Assembly (NCBI GenBank): GCA_015501595.1
Contig: JADNRX010000173.1
Coordinates: forward strand, 46,404-110,403
DNA from: Hymenopellis radicata
Lineage: Eukaryota; Basidiomycota; Agaricomycetes; Agaricales; Physalacriaceae
DNA length: 64,000 bases
Reading direction: 5' to 3'
The position numbers and the translations under genes were made by a program. Position 1 is the first letter of the stretch; each line of letters starts with the position of its first letter. The notes under the pieces were generated by a model. It was not told the origin of the DNA. It worked only from the letters and a program-made list of their open reading frames with translations, and did not search any database. This document shows, one piece after another, positions 11,868-24,400 of the stretch.

Positions 11868-12507
11868 ATGCTCTTCCCCGTCTCTCTCTTCGTTCTCGCA
11901 GGAGGTACGACGATGTCCTACCAAGCGTTGTAGTACTCATGTCTACCCAGCCTTGTCCGCTGCCGCATCCCCCAGCATAAACATGCACCTCCCCGCCCGC
12001 GAACTTCTTTCGCAGCCTTTAGTCCCTCGCCAGAGCAATACGTCTGGTATCAGTGGCACCTCCGCCGATATTCCCGCTGAATGTAAGGACGAGTGCACCG
12101 TTATCGACGAGTTTTACGTCAGTACACCCACATCATTGCCCCACTGAACTGACCGATTCAATGATGTATAGGCCTGCCAGAACTCAACCGACACGACATG
12201 TGCATGCAGCAACGACAAGGCGTCAAGATACGCCGACTGTCTGAGCTGTGCGCTCACCCAAGTTGACAACTCGACGGACAACCAGTACTACCTCGGCCAG
12301 AATGGCTATGATCGTATGTTCCTTTTCCTCAATCGCGATCACAACATCACTGATCCTCGCGTTGCAGTCTATCAATCTGCGTGCAAAGTCCTTGGGGTTA
12401 CCATCGACGACCACACCATTTCGGCGAACAAGGACGGTGCTGTGAGGATAGGTGTTTCCGTTGGTGCGGTCGCTGCTGTGGCGCTCGCCCTCGGAGCAAT
12501 GTTATGA
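11868..12507 (+). CDS. Small secreted Cys-rich, probably GPI-anchored protein
   Basis: Four exons (11868-11904, 11951-12117, 12172-12313, 12368-12507) give a clean 161-residue protein. It starts with a signal peptide (MLFPVSLFVLAGALSAAAS). The mature part has a Cys pattern of C-x3-C, then C, then CAC, then C-x2-C and a final C. It ends in a hydrophobic segment (VGAVAAVALALGAML) with almost no charged tail, as expected for GPI-anchor addition. Such proteins sit on the fungal cell surface or wall; the exact role is unknown. All splice sites are GT-AG. The pattern is not a clear CFEM domain. Confidence 0.7.
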
Positions 12508-12944
12508 TTCGATCTCGAGCTTCTATACAACATTCATTTGAGTATTTGTTGAGGACACAAGGCACGTAGGGAAGAAACATCACTTTGGGTAGTATACAAT
12601 GAAATTGTATCCTTCTGTTCGTGGTCAGAAGGGCTGACACCGAATAAAAGTAGTGATAGTGTTCGACAAAAGGCCAGCTGCTTCATATGCGTCTACGCTT
12701 CAAACATAGGGAGCGATATTCTCAACAGATGTGGTCGTAGCATCGCTGGAGACAAGCATCAAGCTGTATCCCTATCACCTATCAACATCAGTATCAAGCC
12801 CAATTCAGAAAGATTAGAATGAGATTTACATGTAGTAGAATCGACCTATACCCCCAGCTTCAATCACAGAAAGGACCTGCGCGAGGTGTTCCGGGTCCAC
12901 TGCCCCGCCATGAGCATCCGAGCGCTATATGTCCATGTCCAATG

Positions 12945-14220
12945 TTACGAAAAGATCAGAGGCAAGGTGAAAACAGCCATCAACAACGTCGACACCCCAA
13001 CCGACCTTGTAGCACACTGTTCGTATTCTCCACGAACGCACTTTGCCCCATCAAACTGAGCCGACCACAGTATATTCCCGTCAGAGATAGCCAAGGGTTC
13101 TGGCCCCATCTACATGACCATAAATAATAACACACCCAATCAACGTGTTCCCATTATCCTGAAGCTGCACATTACCCTGCCTCTGCGACTGCGACTCATA
13201 CGGCAATCGACCGTCCGAGATGTAAAGCTGAGCTTCAACAGCAAGCCCCCGCGAATAATCTTCATCTGCTAGACTGCAAAACGACGTTAATCGAGAACAG
13301 ACCAGGAGAAAAAGAAACACTTGATGTGCGTCCCAATCCACCTAACATCATGCTGGTCGCCACACTGGCGCCTCCCATTGACCAGATGATATCGCCCGAG
13401 GAGCGTGCGGAAATGAGGTAGTTGCCGCTATCGTCTTTGTTGATGGCTACCATAATGTGAGCTACTCTGAATCGAGAGTGAGCGGGGAGAAACGTACGAA
13501 GAAATCCCAAGGGTCCGCCGTGCTCGGTGGAGTTCCAAGCCCACATTCAATGCGTTGCCTGCGCATCTCTGAAATGAGGCACGGAGCGGAAGTCCAAGGG
13601 AAGCTTACCGGTGGAAATGTTTAACTCTTGCGCAAATGCATCCTGCAGAGGGCCCGCCATACGAACTGAGGTCGTGCGATATCACTTGGTAAGCAGTATC
13701 ATTGGACGTGAGCTCCACCTACATGGGCGAACTGGTATGCCCAATACATGCTTAAGGACCTTCCCTCATGAAAATGGACAAGCGTTCCATCAGCCGTACT
13801 ACTTCAAATAGCGTCAGTCAAACTACAGAAAGAAACTCACAAACTTCATATGAACCATCCAGCAAGAGATTGTCGTCCACTACCCAGACCAATGCCAGCC
13901 CATACAAGTATATGCGGTTCCCCTTGGTACGCGACGACAGCGTAGCGCCAGACCAAATCATCGAACCGTGCTACGCTCCGCCGCGCTGGTTCCTCGCACC
14001 CCAAAGAAGATATATCCATCCGTAAGAGTCTGGGTACAGCAAAGTTCCACGCCGCCCTACATAGAAACCGAGAATGAGGTAAATGACGCTTGGAGGCGTA
14101 AACAACGCACGACTGATAAGGACCCTCGCCCTGGTCTCCGTTCGCGTATTCCGAGCTTTCGATGTACACAATGTCAGCAAGTACGCGTGTAATGAGAAGA
14201 GCTGCTATGAAGCAGAACAT
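12945..14220 (-). pseudogene. Secreted arylsulfotransferase (ASST)-like gene, broken
   Basis: The minus strand begins with a signal peptide (MFCFIAALLITRVLA). It then shows pieces of the fungal ASST family in the right order: a DDLVW...YQGEPHILVWAG segment near 13900, SNDTAYQVISHDLSSYGGP near 13660, DPWDFF joined to VAINKDDSGNYLISARSSG and DIIWSMGGAS (13350-13480), then EDYSRGLAVEAQLYISDGR, NVQLQDNGNTLIG, WGQNPW and DGNILWSAQF. These fall in at least three frames. One break at a GGGCCC run near 13640 is a single-base deficit, but others near 13860 and 13075 are less simple. Family members are large secreted proteins whose assignment as sulfotransferases is by similarity. I call it a probable pseudogene, without excluding sequence error. 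Confidence 0.6.
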
Positions 14221-15293
14221 ATCGAGGTCCGGAAAACTAGCCTATCTCATAATGAAATAGTGAGCCCGCCTGCACTGTTGAGGAGAAATCGGTCGGCTCA
14301 GGATTCGACTGCGAGTTGGAGCTCCGGAGCAGATGAATTGACGAGGCGCGAGCGGGCGATCGGGCGGACGCAAACAAACAGACGAGGTTGCTAACAAACC
14401 TTGAATGTCGTAGACAAGTGAGTAGTAATACGTTTTCTGAAATTGTCGAGCGCCTTGAAGCCAGAGATGTTTTTGAATTCGTCGAACAGGCAGATCTACA
14501 GGATATTTGAATTACTAGTGAGAAATTCGATATTTCCAACCAAACTGCGTTGCATGTAGATCTAGAAGTCTTTGTTCAATCAAAAGCGTAGCTTTGGAAA
14601 GGAACGCTCGTACTCGATATCGACATGGCCATTACTGTAAAGGCCTCAGCAGGAGGACTCCCGTATCGTTTGCCATTCCTGGGTAGCAAGATTGGAATGA
14701 GAACGGAGCAACGCCAACCTCTTTCCATTCGCCACCACCACGAACATCATAAACTCGGACGGACGCTGTACTGTTCCGTGTTCGAAGCAAGCGAAATAGC
14801 TGTTACCGCGAGGTTGCATAGTACCCTAAGAGAGAGAAGGAATCAACACTCGAAAGACTAGACGATTCCTATGGAAGCTGACCTATCGTCATTGATGGCC
14901 AAGGTACGTCGTACGTTTGAGCAAAGAACACCTCAGCACAATAGAAAAAGTCGTCATCTTTCAACAAATGTGTTCATCTAAATTTTGAACAGTCAGTTTG
15001 AAGGACAACGCTTTGCATGGGTTACTTACAGAACAGTTGCGTGTTGGTAGTGGGGGGGGGGGGGGGCGGAAGTGCGGTGGACACCCTTGAGGACCGCATC
15101 GTGAGGGGCGAATGGTGAGGCATAAGATGATTAGAGTTCGAAGGGAAGAGGGCGGGATTAACTTTTGAACGTCTAGAATGTCGCGATACGCTGCGAGCAT
15201 TATGATGGGCCGCGTCTATCTCTAAAGAGGTCTTGGGGAAGCCGACGAGGTAATGTAGATGGTCCGGTTGATTAGAGTTTGTCTAGACGAGGA
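14221..15293. other. Intergenic with a G15 tract
   Basis: No gene supported. A run of 15 G lies at 15052-15066 on the plus strand, followed by CGGAAGTGCGG. Open frames here are short and unspliced. Confidence 0.4.
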
Positions 15294-16166
15294 TTATGAA
15301 CGTATGGCAGCATTAAAAAGCTCCGTCTGAACGGCTGACGGAACACCCATGCGCCCTCTCCAATGATGAGGGAGGAGGGGGGCTCTCGTAATAGTGGATG
15401 CCCTGGAAAGGGAAGGTCCTGGCTTGAGAATATGCGCGGCGGCGGCGCCTTGAGAAGTTTTCCGATGATTGTCGGTGCATCCTGTGGCGTAACGTATCCG
15501 AGCCTACATAACGTGAGCTGGAGTGTATGGACAATAGAGGACATGGACGCACCAGTCTCCGTAGGGTAGATTAACACATTCGCAGCATAGCTGTCGCGTT
15601 ATCAGCGAGCAGAAGAAAGAAAAGGGATGGAGCGACGCACACATGTCCTCCAACATGCGCGACTTCGGCGACCTTTAATCGACTGGCTGCTGCCCCATGA
15701 GCCGCAATCTCCTCTCTAAGCGCACGCGCCGTCTCTACGCCGGTTGTCCCGCATCGGCAATCTCGCGCGCCATGGGTGCAGACATATAGGTAGACGTCCG
15801 TATCCTGCGCGTGCTCCGTGTGCGGCGAACGTCTTTCAGCAATACGATCAGCGACGTGTGCGACATTGTTCAGGCTCAACGACGGGATATCAAGCCGCAA
15901 GCCCATGATATAGAACGCTTTCGCAGACACCTCGTCGGACGACGCGTCCCCGTAATAGGCTACATTCACCAGTGCGCCCCAATGTCTGACGGCTGTAAAG
16001 CGGTCTGTAACGGCGTTGTGTGGCGGGAGGGAAGGCTGGATATTGGCTGAGGCGACCGCAGGAAAACGTAGCAGAGATGTGTGGGAATCGTGTTCAGCAG
16101 GTTAGGTCGTTCAGCCTGAGCCGTGTTGCTAAGACGCCTAAAGGCCTGTCGGAGTTGTCCCGCCAT
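15294..16166 (-). CDS. Sucrase/ferredoxin-like (thioredoxin-fold, 2Fe-2S type) protein
   Basis: Contains the family signature VCTHGARDCRCG near 15780, followed by VAEVAHVGGH, the intron ending near 15591, then YAANVLIYPT and GYVTPQDAPTII. The C-terminus ...FPGHPLLREP and WRGRMGV ends at the stop 15294. Members of the sucraseferredoxin-like family (for example yeast Aim32) carry a C-x8-C cluster-binding site in a thioredoxin-like fold; here Cys-Thr-His and Arg-Cys-Gly are intact. N-terminal TIPTHLCYVFLRSPQP fits the family. Frame corrections of one base are needed near 15985 (before HWGALVNV), at 15557-15561 (YPTG/DW) and at the G6 run 15377-15382. The acceptor side of the HVGGH intron is also one base off. 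Function is probably redox or iron-sulfur related. Confidence 0.7.
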
Positions 16167-16659
16167 CGCACGCCGTCGCTGTCGTAGTGCCCGTCGTGGT
16201 TAGAAAGCAAAATGATCGAACGGCTTGCTACGCGCGTCAAGACTTGTATGACACTAGTTGCTTACACTTCATTGAACAAAAACTTGTGGAAAGATGTGCT
16301 ACAAAATAACAACCACTTCGGTACATAAATACTACCACTACGCCTCAAGCATGTTCACCTGAAAAAGCAGTCAGTTGTAAGATTAAAACCATCAAAAGCG
16401 ACCGAAAAAGAGAGTCAGAAAAAGCGGGTCAAAGCCCGAAGGTAGCTGAGATAAGTTTCTGCAGTGCAGGAAAACCCTGCGTAAAGCCAAATGCCTCAAA
16501 CATCATGTATAAAAGGGGAAGAGAAGGACGGACAAAATGGATGGACGCTTACCATGGTGGGTGCGCATCGGAGGATGGCGAAAGGCAAGATGAAAGTTTG
16601 CACACCGCCAAGTCTATAAAAAGGCCTCTCGGCCCGAGTTACCCGGTCGGCAATCTGTG

Positions 16660-18400
16660 TTCCGCCTGCCAGCCCATCGTCTTCTGTCCTTGAAGCTGCT
16701 CGAGTACTTTTACCATTACGACTCCAGTCAATCGCATATTGCCATGCTCTGACAGGATCGAGCTGGAGATCAACTGCGTTCGCCTCGCGAGGATCGATCT
16801 TGTTTCCGTGCGTTCAACTGAAGAAATGAGATGTCAGTTTCGATGGGTCGCAAAGGCTATGCAGTACGCACTGTCGAATGCATAGTTGAGCGGCCCTCTG
16901 TGAATAGCGACACTATTGTTAGGGCGACTGTCTGTGACACAGTGACAGCAGATTAGAGCACGTCTTCGACGACATAAATTAAAGGTGAACAGTATACCTA
17001 TCGATATCCGCGACGGCAGAGCGAGCGTGATGTGTCTCTTGCTAGGTGTGATGTATACGCCCAGCAGACCTTCCACAGGTTTCATTGGCTTTGGTTGCTC
17101 GTCGTCGAGAGCAAATGTTCCATCACTGACCCAACTGGGAACAAGACTGGGAATGCGAACGTTGACGGTAACATAATTGTCTGCAATGAGAACGGTCAGT
17201 CGATGGTAGGTTTGACAAGGAATATGCGAACCTCCTGCCCAGAGTACTTAGTTTGAATGGTCCCAGATAAACATGGACAAGGGACGTTCGATCCGGCGTT
17301 GTAACAAACGATGAACCATCCTTGAGGGAAATTGACAGTACAACTTCTATAAAACTGTATCAAGACCTAATGCAGAAGAAGGGAAGGCTTACGGATAATT
17401 AGGCTCTAAGCCAAAGATGTTGGACTCCGGCCTGCACTCGCGTAACAACGCTGAGGGAAAGTCCAGATCACGCAAAGGAAGCCAACATACCCATCTTCCG
17501 GGAAAGGATTTCTGTCAAGCGTGAGTGAGAAACGTCGTCACCCGATGATCTGCGTAACGTACGACCATTAGTCGCATTGACGACTTGGTCCGTCAAGCTA
17601 GGGTCGACGTCCGCCATCTGGATTGCGCCAAAGAAGAAGGGGTACTAGCGAACCCACAAAAACCGCGGTTTCTCCGTTCCAACTTCCGGGCCTAGCCAAC
17701 CCGTCTCGTCGAGTACGTAGTTGAGGAAGTCGTACGTTTTGAGGATGAGCTCCGTGTTGTTTACGAGAACGCTGTTTGGGACCATGGCGTTCTGCGCGAT
17801 GTCAGACATGGGATATCGAGGATGGTGCGACACGTACAAACCAGTAGCTTCCCACTATAACGCAGTGAGTCGAGAAAACATGTTGAGTGAGAAATAAAGA
17901 CACACCTTCCTCTAGGGCCGAATAATAAGAATCACCTCCCGACCAATCAGTGTTCTTTACCCTGAAAGGCGTTGAATGCTCTATAGTGGCGAGAACAAAC
18001 GCGTCTCACAGATCATAGAATTCGTGCATGTGCCCAGCGACGCCATTGGTTTGGATGACACTGATCAGTTGAACCAGGTTCCGGAGAAGAAGAAGCTGTA
18101 CACACGCGATAATGCAGCGGCTCCCAGCGCAACAAACGGTAGGAAAAGTCCGACAGCCATTTTGTGGCGATATGGTGGTAGGAGGCAAAGATACCTGCGA
18201 CATAATAATAATTAGGTCGGTTGACCACACGATGGCGACAGATGGCGATAAGGCAAGAGAGCGAACCTGATGCCGGCACTGGCGAGCGGCCCGAGCCTAG
18301 AGCGTGTCTTCCAGAAGGAATATAGATCAATTGTGGCTGAGCTCGCATGAACGCTAACGCTCGTCGTTGCGAGTACTACATAATGAAGTAAGGAAGCCAC
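16660..18400 (-). pseudogene. GH127-like (DUF1680) glycoside hydrolase, internally deleted
   Basis: Starts with a signal-peptide-like MASLLHYVVLATTSVSVHA at 18400. Family segments follow in order: NGVAGHMHEFYDL near 18010, KNTDWSGGDSYYSALEE near 17920, GSYWFNAMVP (across a 48-nt intron), LDETGWLGPEVG near 17690 and YPFFFGAIQMADVDPSL near 17620. Then, after only about 150 nt, NIFGLEPNYP (17410), CTVNFPQGW, VHVYLGPFK, NNSVAIHRGPLNYAFD near 16890 and ANAVDLQLDP, RAWQYAIDW near 16740. GH127 enzymes are beta-L-arabinofuranosidases with an all-helical barrel. About 200 residues that normally lie between QMAD and FGLEPNYP, including much of the catalytic region, are absent. A TAG codon at 17645-17647 interrupts LWVR/YPFFF in frame. 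The C-terminus after AIDW is unlike the family. A dead gene is the simplest reading. Confidence 0.65.
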
Positions 18401-19950
18401 TACTAATTGGATTTCCGATTCGAGGAAGTCATGATGGCGGGAACTCCGAACTCGGGCGACTCAAGCCGGTTTAAGAGGAATCGGGGGGAGGCCGTCTTTG
18501 GGAATGGGTAACATTACGATGGGCGTCAACAGAATGCAGAACGAACTGGCGGGACAGTACTGTGGCGCGCATTGTAATTTGTCGCAAATCCGTTGTCTGG
18601 CGTTCCGGAAGTTCGTCTGAGACTCGGACCTGGTGTTAGGATTTTCAGTGCGATGAGAGGAACAAGAATGTAGATTGAGCAGCTTCACGCCATCGATCAA
18701 ACACCGTGTTCGTTAGAGTCTAGTTGAGGCGCGGCCATCATCCATTGAAAATGAAAAATAACAGTGCTTCAGGAACAGAAGGCTATCGAGTAATGCTCGT
18801 TTCATTGCGAGAACATGGTGCTTCGGAATGAATCTACACATAGAATGATGGAGAAGCAAAGGGTCCTGGCCGAGATGCTAAGGAAGAGAATGTTATCGAG
18901 CAATGTTCGTTCATTCCTAGAACTTGGTGGATTGGAATGAAATTTGAATATACATGCAGAATGATGGAGAAGCAAAGGTCCCTAGGCCGCGTCATCATTT
19001 GATACCTAGCGTAAGCGGCTGGGAAAGCCCCCGGGGCTTCACCTTATGCCATCCTCATGTCATGCAGACAAGGAGGCGGTGGACGATTGTGATCGACAGA
19101 TCTGCCATAGATCCGAGTCAACGACAGATCACCTCGAGAGAAGGCCGAATGGGGTACATGGGTTCCCTCAACCGCAGTCGGCCAAGAGACTGTGACATCA
19201 GCGCTGTTGTAGGTGCGCATCGGCACTCACCTGCTCTATCAACATTCCGTTCTCTCCGATCTTGTGGTCCATTCCATTACACGTCCAGTTACGATGCAGA
19301 CACCTGTCTCTCGCCGTGTTATTGTCGTCAAGAACAAACTGAAGCCGGGACTGTATTCCTGCCGCCGGCCCTAATCTCAACGCAAACCCGCGTCTACAGG
19401 CACCTACTTAACTCTATTTAATCCTTGTTTCCTTCCGTTTTATAGAGGCCGATGCCGGTCGAAGATCCAGAACTGACACGTTCTTGATCTGATCGCAGTG
19501 ATTGCCTGTGCGTGCCTGCCCCGAACCTCTCTTGTTCTCGGCGGTGACTCGAATATTGTCTATGTACCTTCATTCCCTCTTCCATTTCATCCTTTTCATT
19601 CGACGCATGGCACGGGTTTATCTATTTTTACACGCCGGCGCTTTCAATAGTCGCGACGCTTCTATCGGTGATGGGGTGCATTCTTACTACAGCATTTGTT
19701 GTCCGTCCATTCCTCGATAACGTGTCCTTATGTCTGATCCCTGCCCACAGCGTTCTACCTTGTTTTGGCCAGTGGACATAATGAATGACTCTCAACACGC
19801 TATGACAGTGCCACGCGTCTCTGGCGGTCATTTATTTTGTGCCAACATCGCGACGCGCCACGAACGGACACGAGGCTCGCAGCCGGCCAATTGATCTGCG
19901 CACTCCGTTCCAGTACATGCAATGTAACGCTCCATTACATAGGATGATGC
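18401..19950. other. Intergenic region with a diverged tandem duplication
   Basis: No gene supported over 1.5 kb. Apart from the duplication at 18771-18989 the sequence is unique. Open frames such as 18954-19421 lack motifs. Confidence 0.4.
18771..18989. repeat. Two-copy tandem repeat of about 105 bp
   Basis: Copy 1 (18771-18872) and copy 2 (18881-18989) share AGGAA(C/G)AGAA at the start, TATCGAG(T/C)AATG(C/T)TCGTT, then AGAACxTGGTG and GAATGATGGAGAAGCAAAGG near the end, closing with GGCCG. Differences and small indels show the duplication is not recent. Confidence 0.75.
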
Positions 19951-19958
19951 TATATAAG
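19951..19958 (+). promoter_or_regulatory. TATA box
   Basis: TATATAAG lies 49 nt upstream of the ATG at 20000 and is the best TATA match near this gene. Confidence 0.5.
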
Positions 19959-19999
19959 GGACACCTTCCGTTCGTACATATCCATTAAATCATTTGACG

Positions 20000-21378
20000 A
20001 TGTCTTCAAACTTATCTCGCGAACAGACCTCATCTTCAACCGAGCGCTCTTCACTCTCCGGACAAACCCTAAATGATTATTTGCCGCTCCCAGATGGGAG
20101 TGGAACCGAAGGGTGCGTCCGCTGCTGCTCCCTGCGACGCCACAGTCTAATGTCCGTCTGCAGCGAATCAGAAGATTTCCCCCCTTCAGGCTCAACACTA
20201 GAAGCCTCTAGTGAAGACTACTTTGGCGCCGTTTGTCATGGGACGGTGTCCATTGTACCTTGTCGGCGGGGAAATCGTATCGAGACGACGACGCACATAC
20301 AATCCATTATCGACAGGACGAACATCATGCACGGAGGAGAATGGGAGTCAGACATGAATCAAGCAGGTATCGAATTTACCAGCAGGTCTACTCTCAAAAT
20401 CACAATCAAGTCCGGCGCATTCCCCACCTTTGATTCCTTCGCCACATTTGTCAGACCCTTGATTCATAATCCATGTCGTGTTATCACGCTCGACCTGAGC
20501 GACAGACATTGTCCGGGGATCTGTCCCACGGATACAAGGCCAACGTCAGTGGCGGAGTGGCGGAATGTTGTACTTGGAGTGATGGATTCTGCGGACTCGG
20601 AGCTGGATGATGATGATTCCTGTGAGGTGAGATGTACATCCACAGGTGGCGATGTCACCCATACATTGAATATCCATCTCCGCCCAGATCGAGCCCGTTC
20701 ATCCAATCAGCGTCATCAGTGAGTCTTGTTTCACTGGATGCAACGATAATGTTGGGGAGCATGGACATTGTGGCGTCGTCGACAACAATCCAGCGCATTC
20801 TTCCCGTGTTCGAAGAGGTCGGCTCGTGCAGGGGCCTTAAGCTATGTAGACCACCGCCAAACAGCCGTAAGTCTTCAAGCTTCACGCTACATTCACTACG
20901 CTCACCTCTATCCGTAGTTGGATCATCGTCTGTTCAGTGGTGTGGCCGACTTCCGGAAACACTGGTCTTGGAGGTAACGGAGAAAGACGCGACTGCACTC
21001 CTAGATTGGCTTTGCCGCATGCTAGAAGATCAGCCGAGCGCCCTGCCTCCGAAGCTGATTCTGCGATTTTCCTCGACGGGTGCACAGGAAGTTCAGCAGC
21101 AAGATTGGGAGAAAGTAGATCAACTCCTTAGATGGCGAAACGAGGAGAGTCTCAAGCTGGAGAGCGTAGATAAAGATATCCAAGTGCAAGAGATACTGGA
21201 AGGTCGGCTTCCACAAGTACTGGATAGGATGTTGAAAGATCATATGGCTGGCGCAGCGTTGGGCTCTTCTCAGTCAGGCTTGCAGGCTATAACAACCCGG
21301 CATTCTGACAGTCGCGTAGCTCACCGGAAGCACGGTGATGTTGCTCAGTATTCCAATAGTAGTAGTAGTACTACCTAG
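20000..21378 (+). CDS. Hypothetical leucine-rich protein
   Basis: Unrecognised. The first part (20000 to about 20690) begins MSSNLSREQTSSSTERSSLS, is Ser-rich, then has alternating hydrophobic stretches (STLKITIKSGAFPTF, RVITLDLSDRH). The second part continues one frame over (LVSLDATIMLGSMDIVASS) after a CGCCCAG run near 20685 where one missing C would join them. A 51-nt GT-AG intron (20867-20917) follows, then a leucine-rich C-terminus ending in Ser/Thr. The length of about 440 residues and the pattern of strand-helix pieces recall the F-box/leucine-rich orphan proteins common in Agaricomycetes, but no F-box is visible. A TATA box sits upstream. Confidence 0.5.
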
Positions 21379-21408
21379 TCCTTACAGATACAATGTGGAG
21401 TAAGTAGT

Positions 21409-24400
21409 TCATTCTATCTCAAGACTCAAAGAATCTGAGAGGTAGACGTCCAGCAAGTCGATTCCAGTCTCTAAATACGCAACTATATCATTCACTTGCG
21501 CTTCGGTAGGCATCACAGATGATCGAGCAGGGGTGCCATAAACCGGATACAAAGGAATGTTGAAACAATCCCGTCGGGCTGCATACAACATCGCCCGACA
21601 CTCGGGCCATGTCACACTCATCTTGCTGCTCTTCCACAACAGACCCAAGAATTCAATAATCTTCGTCCGGGGGATGCGTACAATTCAGACATGGCGCTCC
21701 AGGAGTCTTCTGGAGCTGAAAGGAAAACAACACAGATGTGGACAACATTGTCTTTGCGGAATAGGTATTGCTGGCTGGCTTCAAGGTCCGGCAGCAGATT
21801 TGGTAGAGATAAAGGAAGACACCATTTAGGACGTTGATCCAGTGAAATGTCTGCTGAGGTCCAGTAAAACATAGTCTGAACGTAGTAACAGAGGGCTGCG
21901 CAGAGACGGTGGGATAGTAACGAAATGGTGTTAAAACCCGAAGAAGATCTGCCTCTACAAATATGTCGTAGGCCGCAGGTACACGCTGAAAGAGTCCACG
22001 TTCGAGCAAAAGACTTCCCGGCCAAAGGTAACGGTAAGCGTAAGGCTTGTCTCTGATATCGTCAAAATGGAATAGCAGGAGATCTTTGATAAATTGCACT
22101 GAAAACCACCTTCCCTTGAAACACCAGGAAGTCCCCGAGGTAGGAGGACTCTGATGCATGGGAGAGAAAGTAGGAGATAACAAACAAGGCGAGGTCCCGA
22201 GGTACATCCAAAAGTTCAAGATCTTTTGGATCATTGGGTAACGGGACATTGTGAAAAGAGATTGGAGAGTGATATAGATAGTGAAACCATCGATTTCTTC
22301 TGCAGGTTTATAGTCCTTTCGGACCATCTCGCGAAACATCCTGCACACCAGGCGTTTCATCTCTCCTACAACCATGGCATCGGGCGTCGGGCAATCACCT
22401 TGCGTGAGGTAGCGGAAGTAGTTCACGCTGCTTAATTTTGTCTTTAAGCCCGGAAACTTGTGGAAGGCAAATGCACTGGGTGTGAAACCATCGAATGCAC
22501 GGAATAGACGATAGAGACTTTGATCAACCATCTTCCGGAACGCAGGCACTTGACAGACCCGACGGAATGTGACCGCAGACTCGTCAAATGGGACAGGATA
22601 TCCGCGATGTCCTTCGTAACACAACTGAAATTCCTTCGTATTGTACACGTCGAGTACAGATGGGGAGTTAGTGCAGAGCTGAATGATAGGAAGGAGTGCC
22701 GATGAGCCACTTCGAATATCATCCTCAGACGGAATACCAGTGTATGGGTTAAAGACAAGGTCGACTAAATCAATCCATGTCTGAGGGTGGAGGCGAAGGT
22801 CGAGATGAGCCGGAAGATAGTCAGGATTCAGAAACACCTCCTTCGCTTGCAATTTCATCGGCAGCGCTTCCACATACACACGATGAGATGCGATCGCAGC
22901 AACTAGCTCAAGTGGAACAGGTGGATGCGTGGGCAAGAACTCCCGTAACAAATCGTAATCGAACCGGATAACAAACTTTGCCGCCCGTACAAAACGTTCC
23001 AGCAGCATATAAGTGTTCTGTGCATCAAACGGATCGCTCGGTGGCGACTCCAGGACGGAAACAAGAGGACGAAATAACTGTTGGAATTCGGAATTTGTTT
23101 CAATCCCTAACGGTCTGGCGCTGAACTTTATATTTAACCTATCGTGAAAATGCTTGGGAAATCCGCCAAAACTCTGAAAGATGATGCTCCGAGCAGACGG
23201 GTTGGTGGAATTCGCGAAGACCCACTCAAGCACATCAACAGAAAAGTAATGATCGGCCTGGCGTTTCACAACCATCGTCTCCTCCGCCTCTCTAATCGAC
23301 TTGTCCGGCGTCGTGAAAAGAGTCTTAGGATGCAAGAGAGGACAAAGTAGTACGTAAAGCTGGTTGGAAAGCGGCGTTTTGTAAGGGCATTGTGGATGTA
23401 GCGCAGAGAGGATATGGCTTGCAAAGTATGCAGAGTACGCTATCAAGGCAAATAGGCCAACGACGTACGCCGATGCTGGATACAGTTGCGCGAGAAAGAT
23501 GATGAGTCCGATGAAGAAGATGCCAAGCGAAAGGTGCATAAGCAGTGGAAGCATGCCAATGATCAGAGGCACACGCCACGCTTGCAATCCTTCATAACGG
23601 AACTGACGTAGCAGACTGCGATGGAGAGGTGTTCCAGACGTCATGGACATGTACTGGTGCAGCCACTGCTTCGCCAACACAGCGACGAGGGCCGTGATCA
23701 AGCTCAACGACAAGCTCGTGTACCAAAGCCCGTTAATCCATAGTTGGGCATGAGTCGGCGAGAAGTCAAGCGCGTTCGGAGACGAGACCACTGGATCAAG
23801 ATCAACAGCTGATCCGTTCACGAAGGCGCGCTGGACAACTAATATCTCGTACAAGATCGAGCTAGATAGCTGGACGTAGTCAGGTTCGAGTTTGGCGGCC
23901 GTTTCGATGAGGAAGGCAGTAACCACTGCCGAGAACAGACCAGCCTGAGGGGAATGTTAGATGAAAGGTAGGGGTACGCCGGTGGACATAACACGCACGA
24001 AGACAAGGAGGACATCGACGGTGTCTCGCGCATCCTCAGCTAAATCTGTATCGAAAATCTGAAATTCGTCGAGACACATCCTCCACACGCGCGAGTTCGG
24101 CTGCGCCTCCTCATAAATCGGATCCGGAGGATACTTTTGTTCGTAATCCAAAGGGTCATATCCTAGACAACTATCAGCACGCGACTTGGCAATCAGATAT
24201 TTACGAACCTCTCACGTTGCGATCTTTGGGCAGCCCAAAGAACTTTTTTCGCGCACGGCGTCCTTTGCGTGCAGGAGGCGGACCGGAATCTACACCAAGC
24301 GGCTGTTTATTTTCTTCTGGCGCTTCATCGCTCTCTTCATCCACGTCCTCTTCCGCATCATCGACCTCCGACTCGTCTGCAGGACGCACTTGAACCCCTT

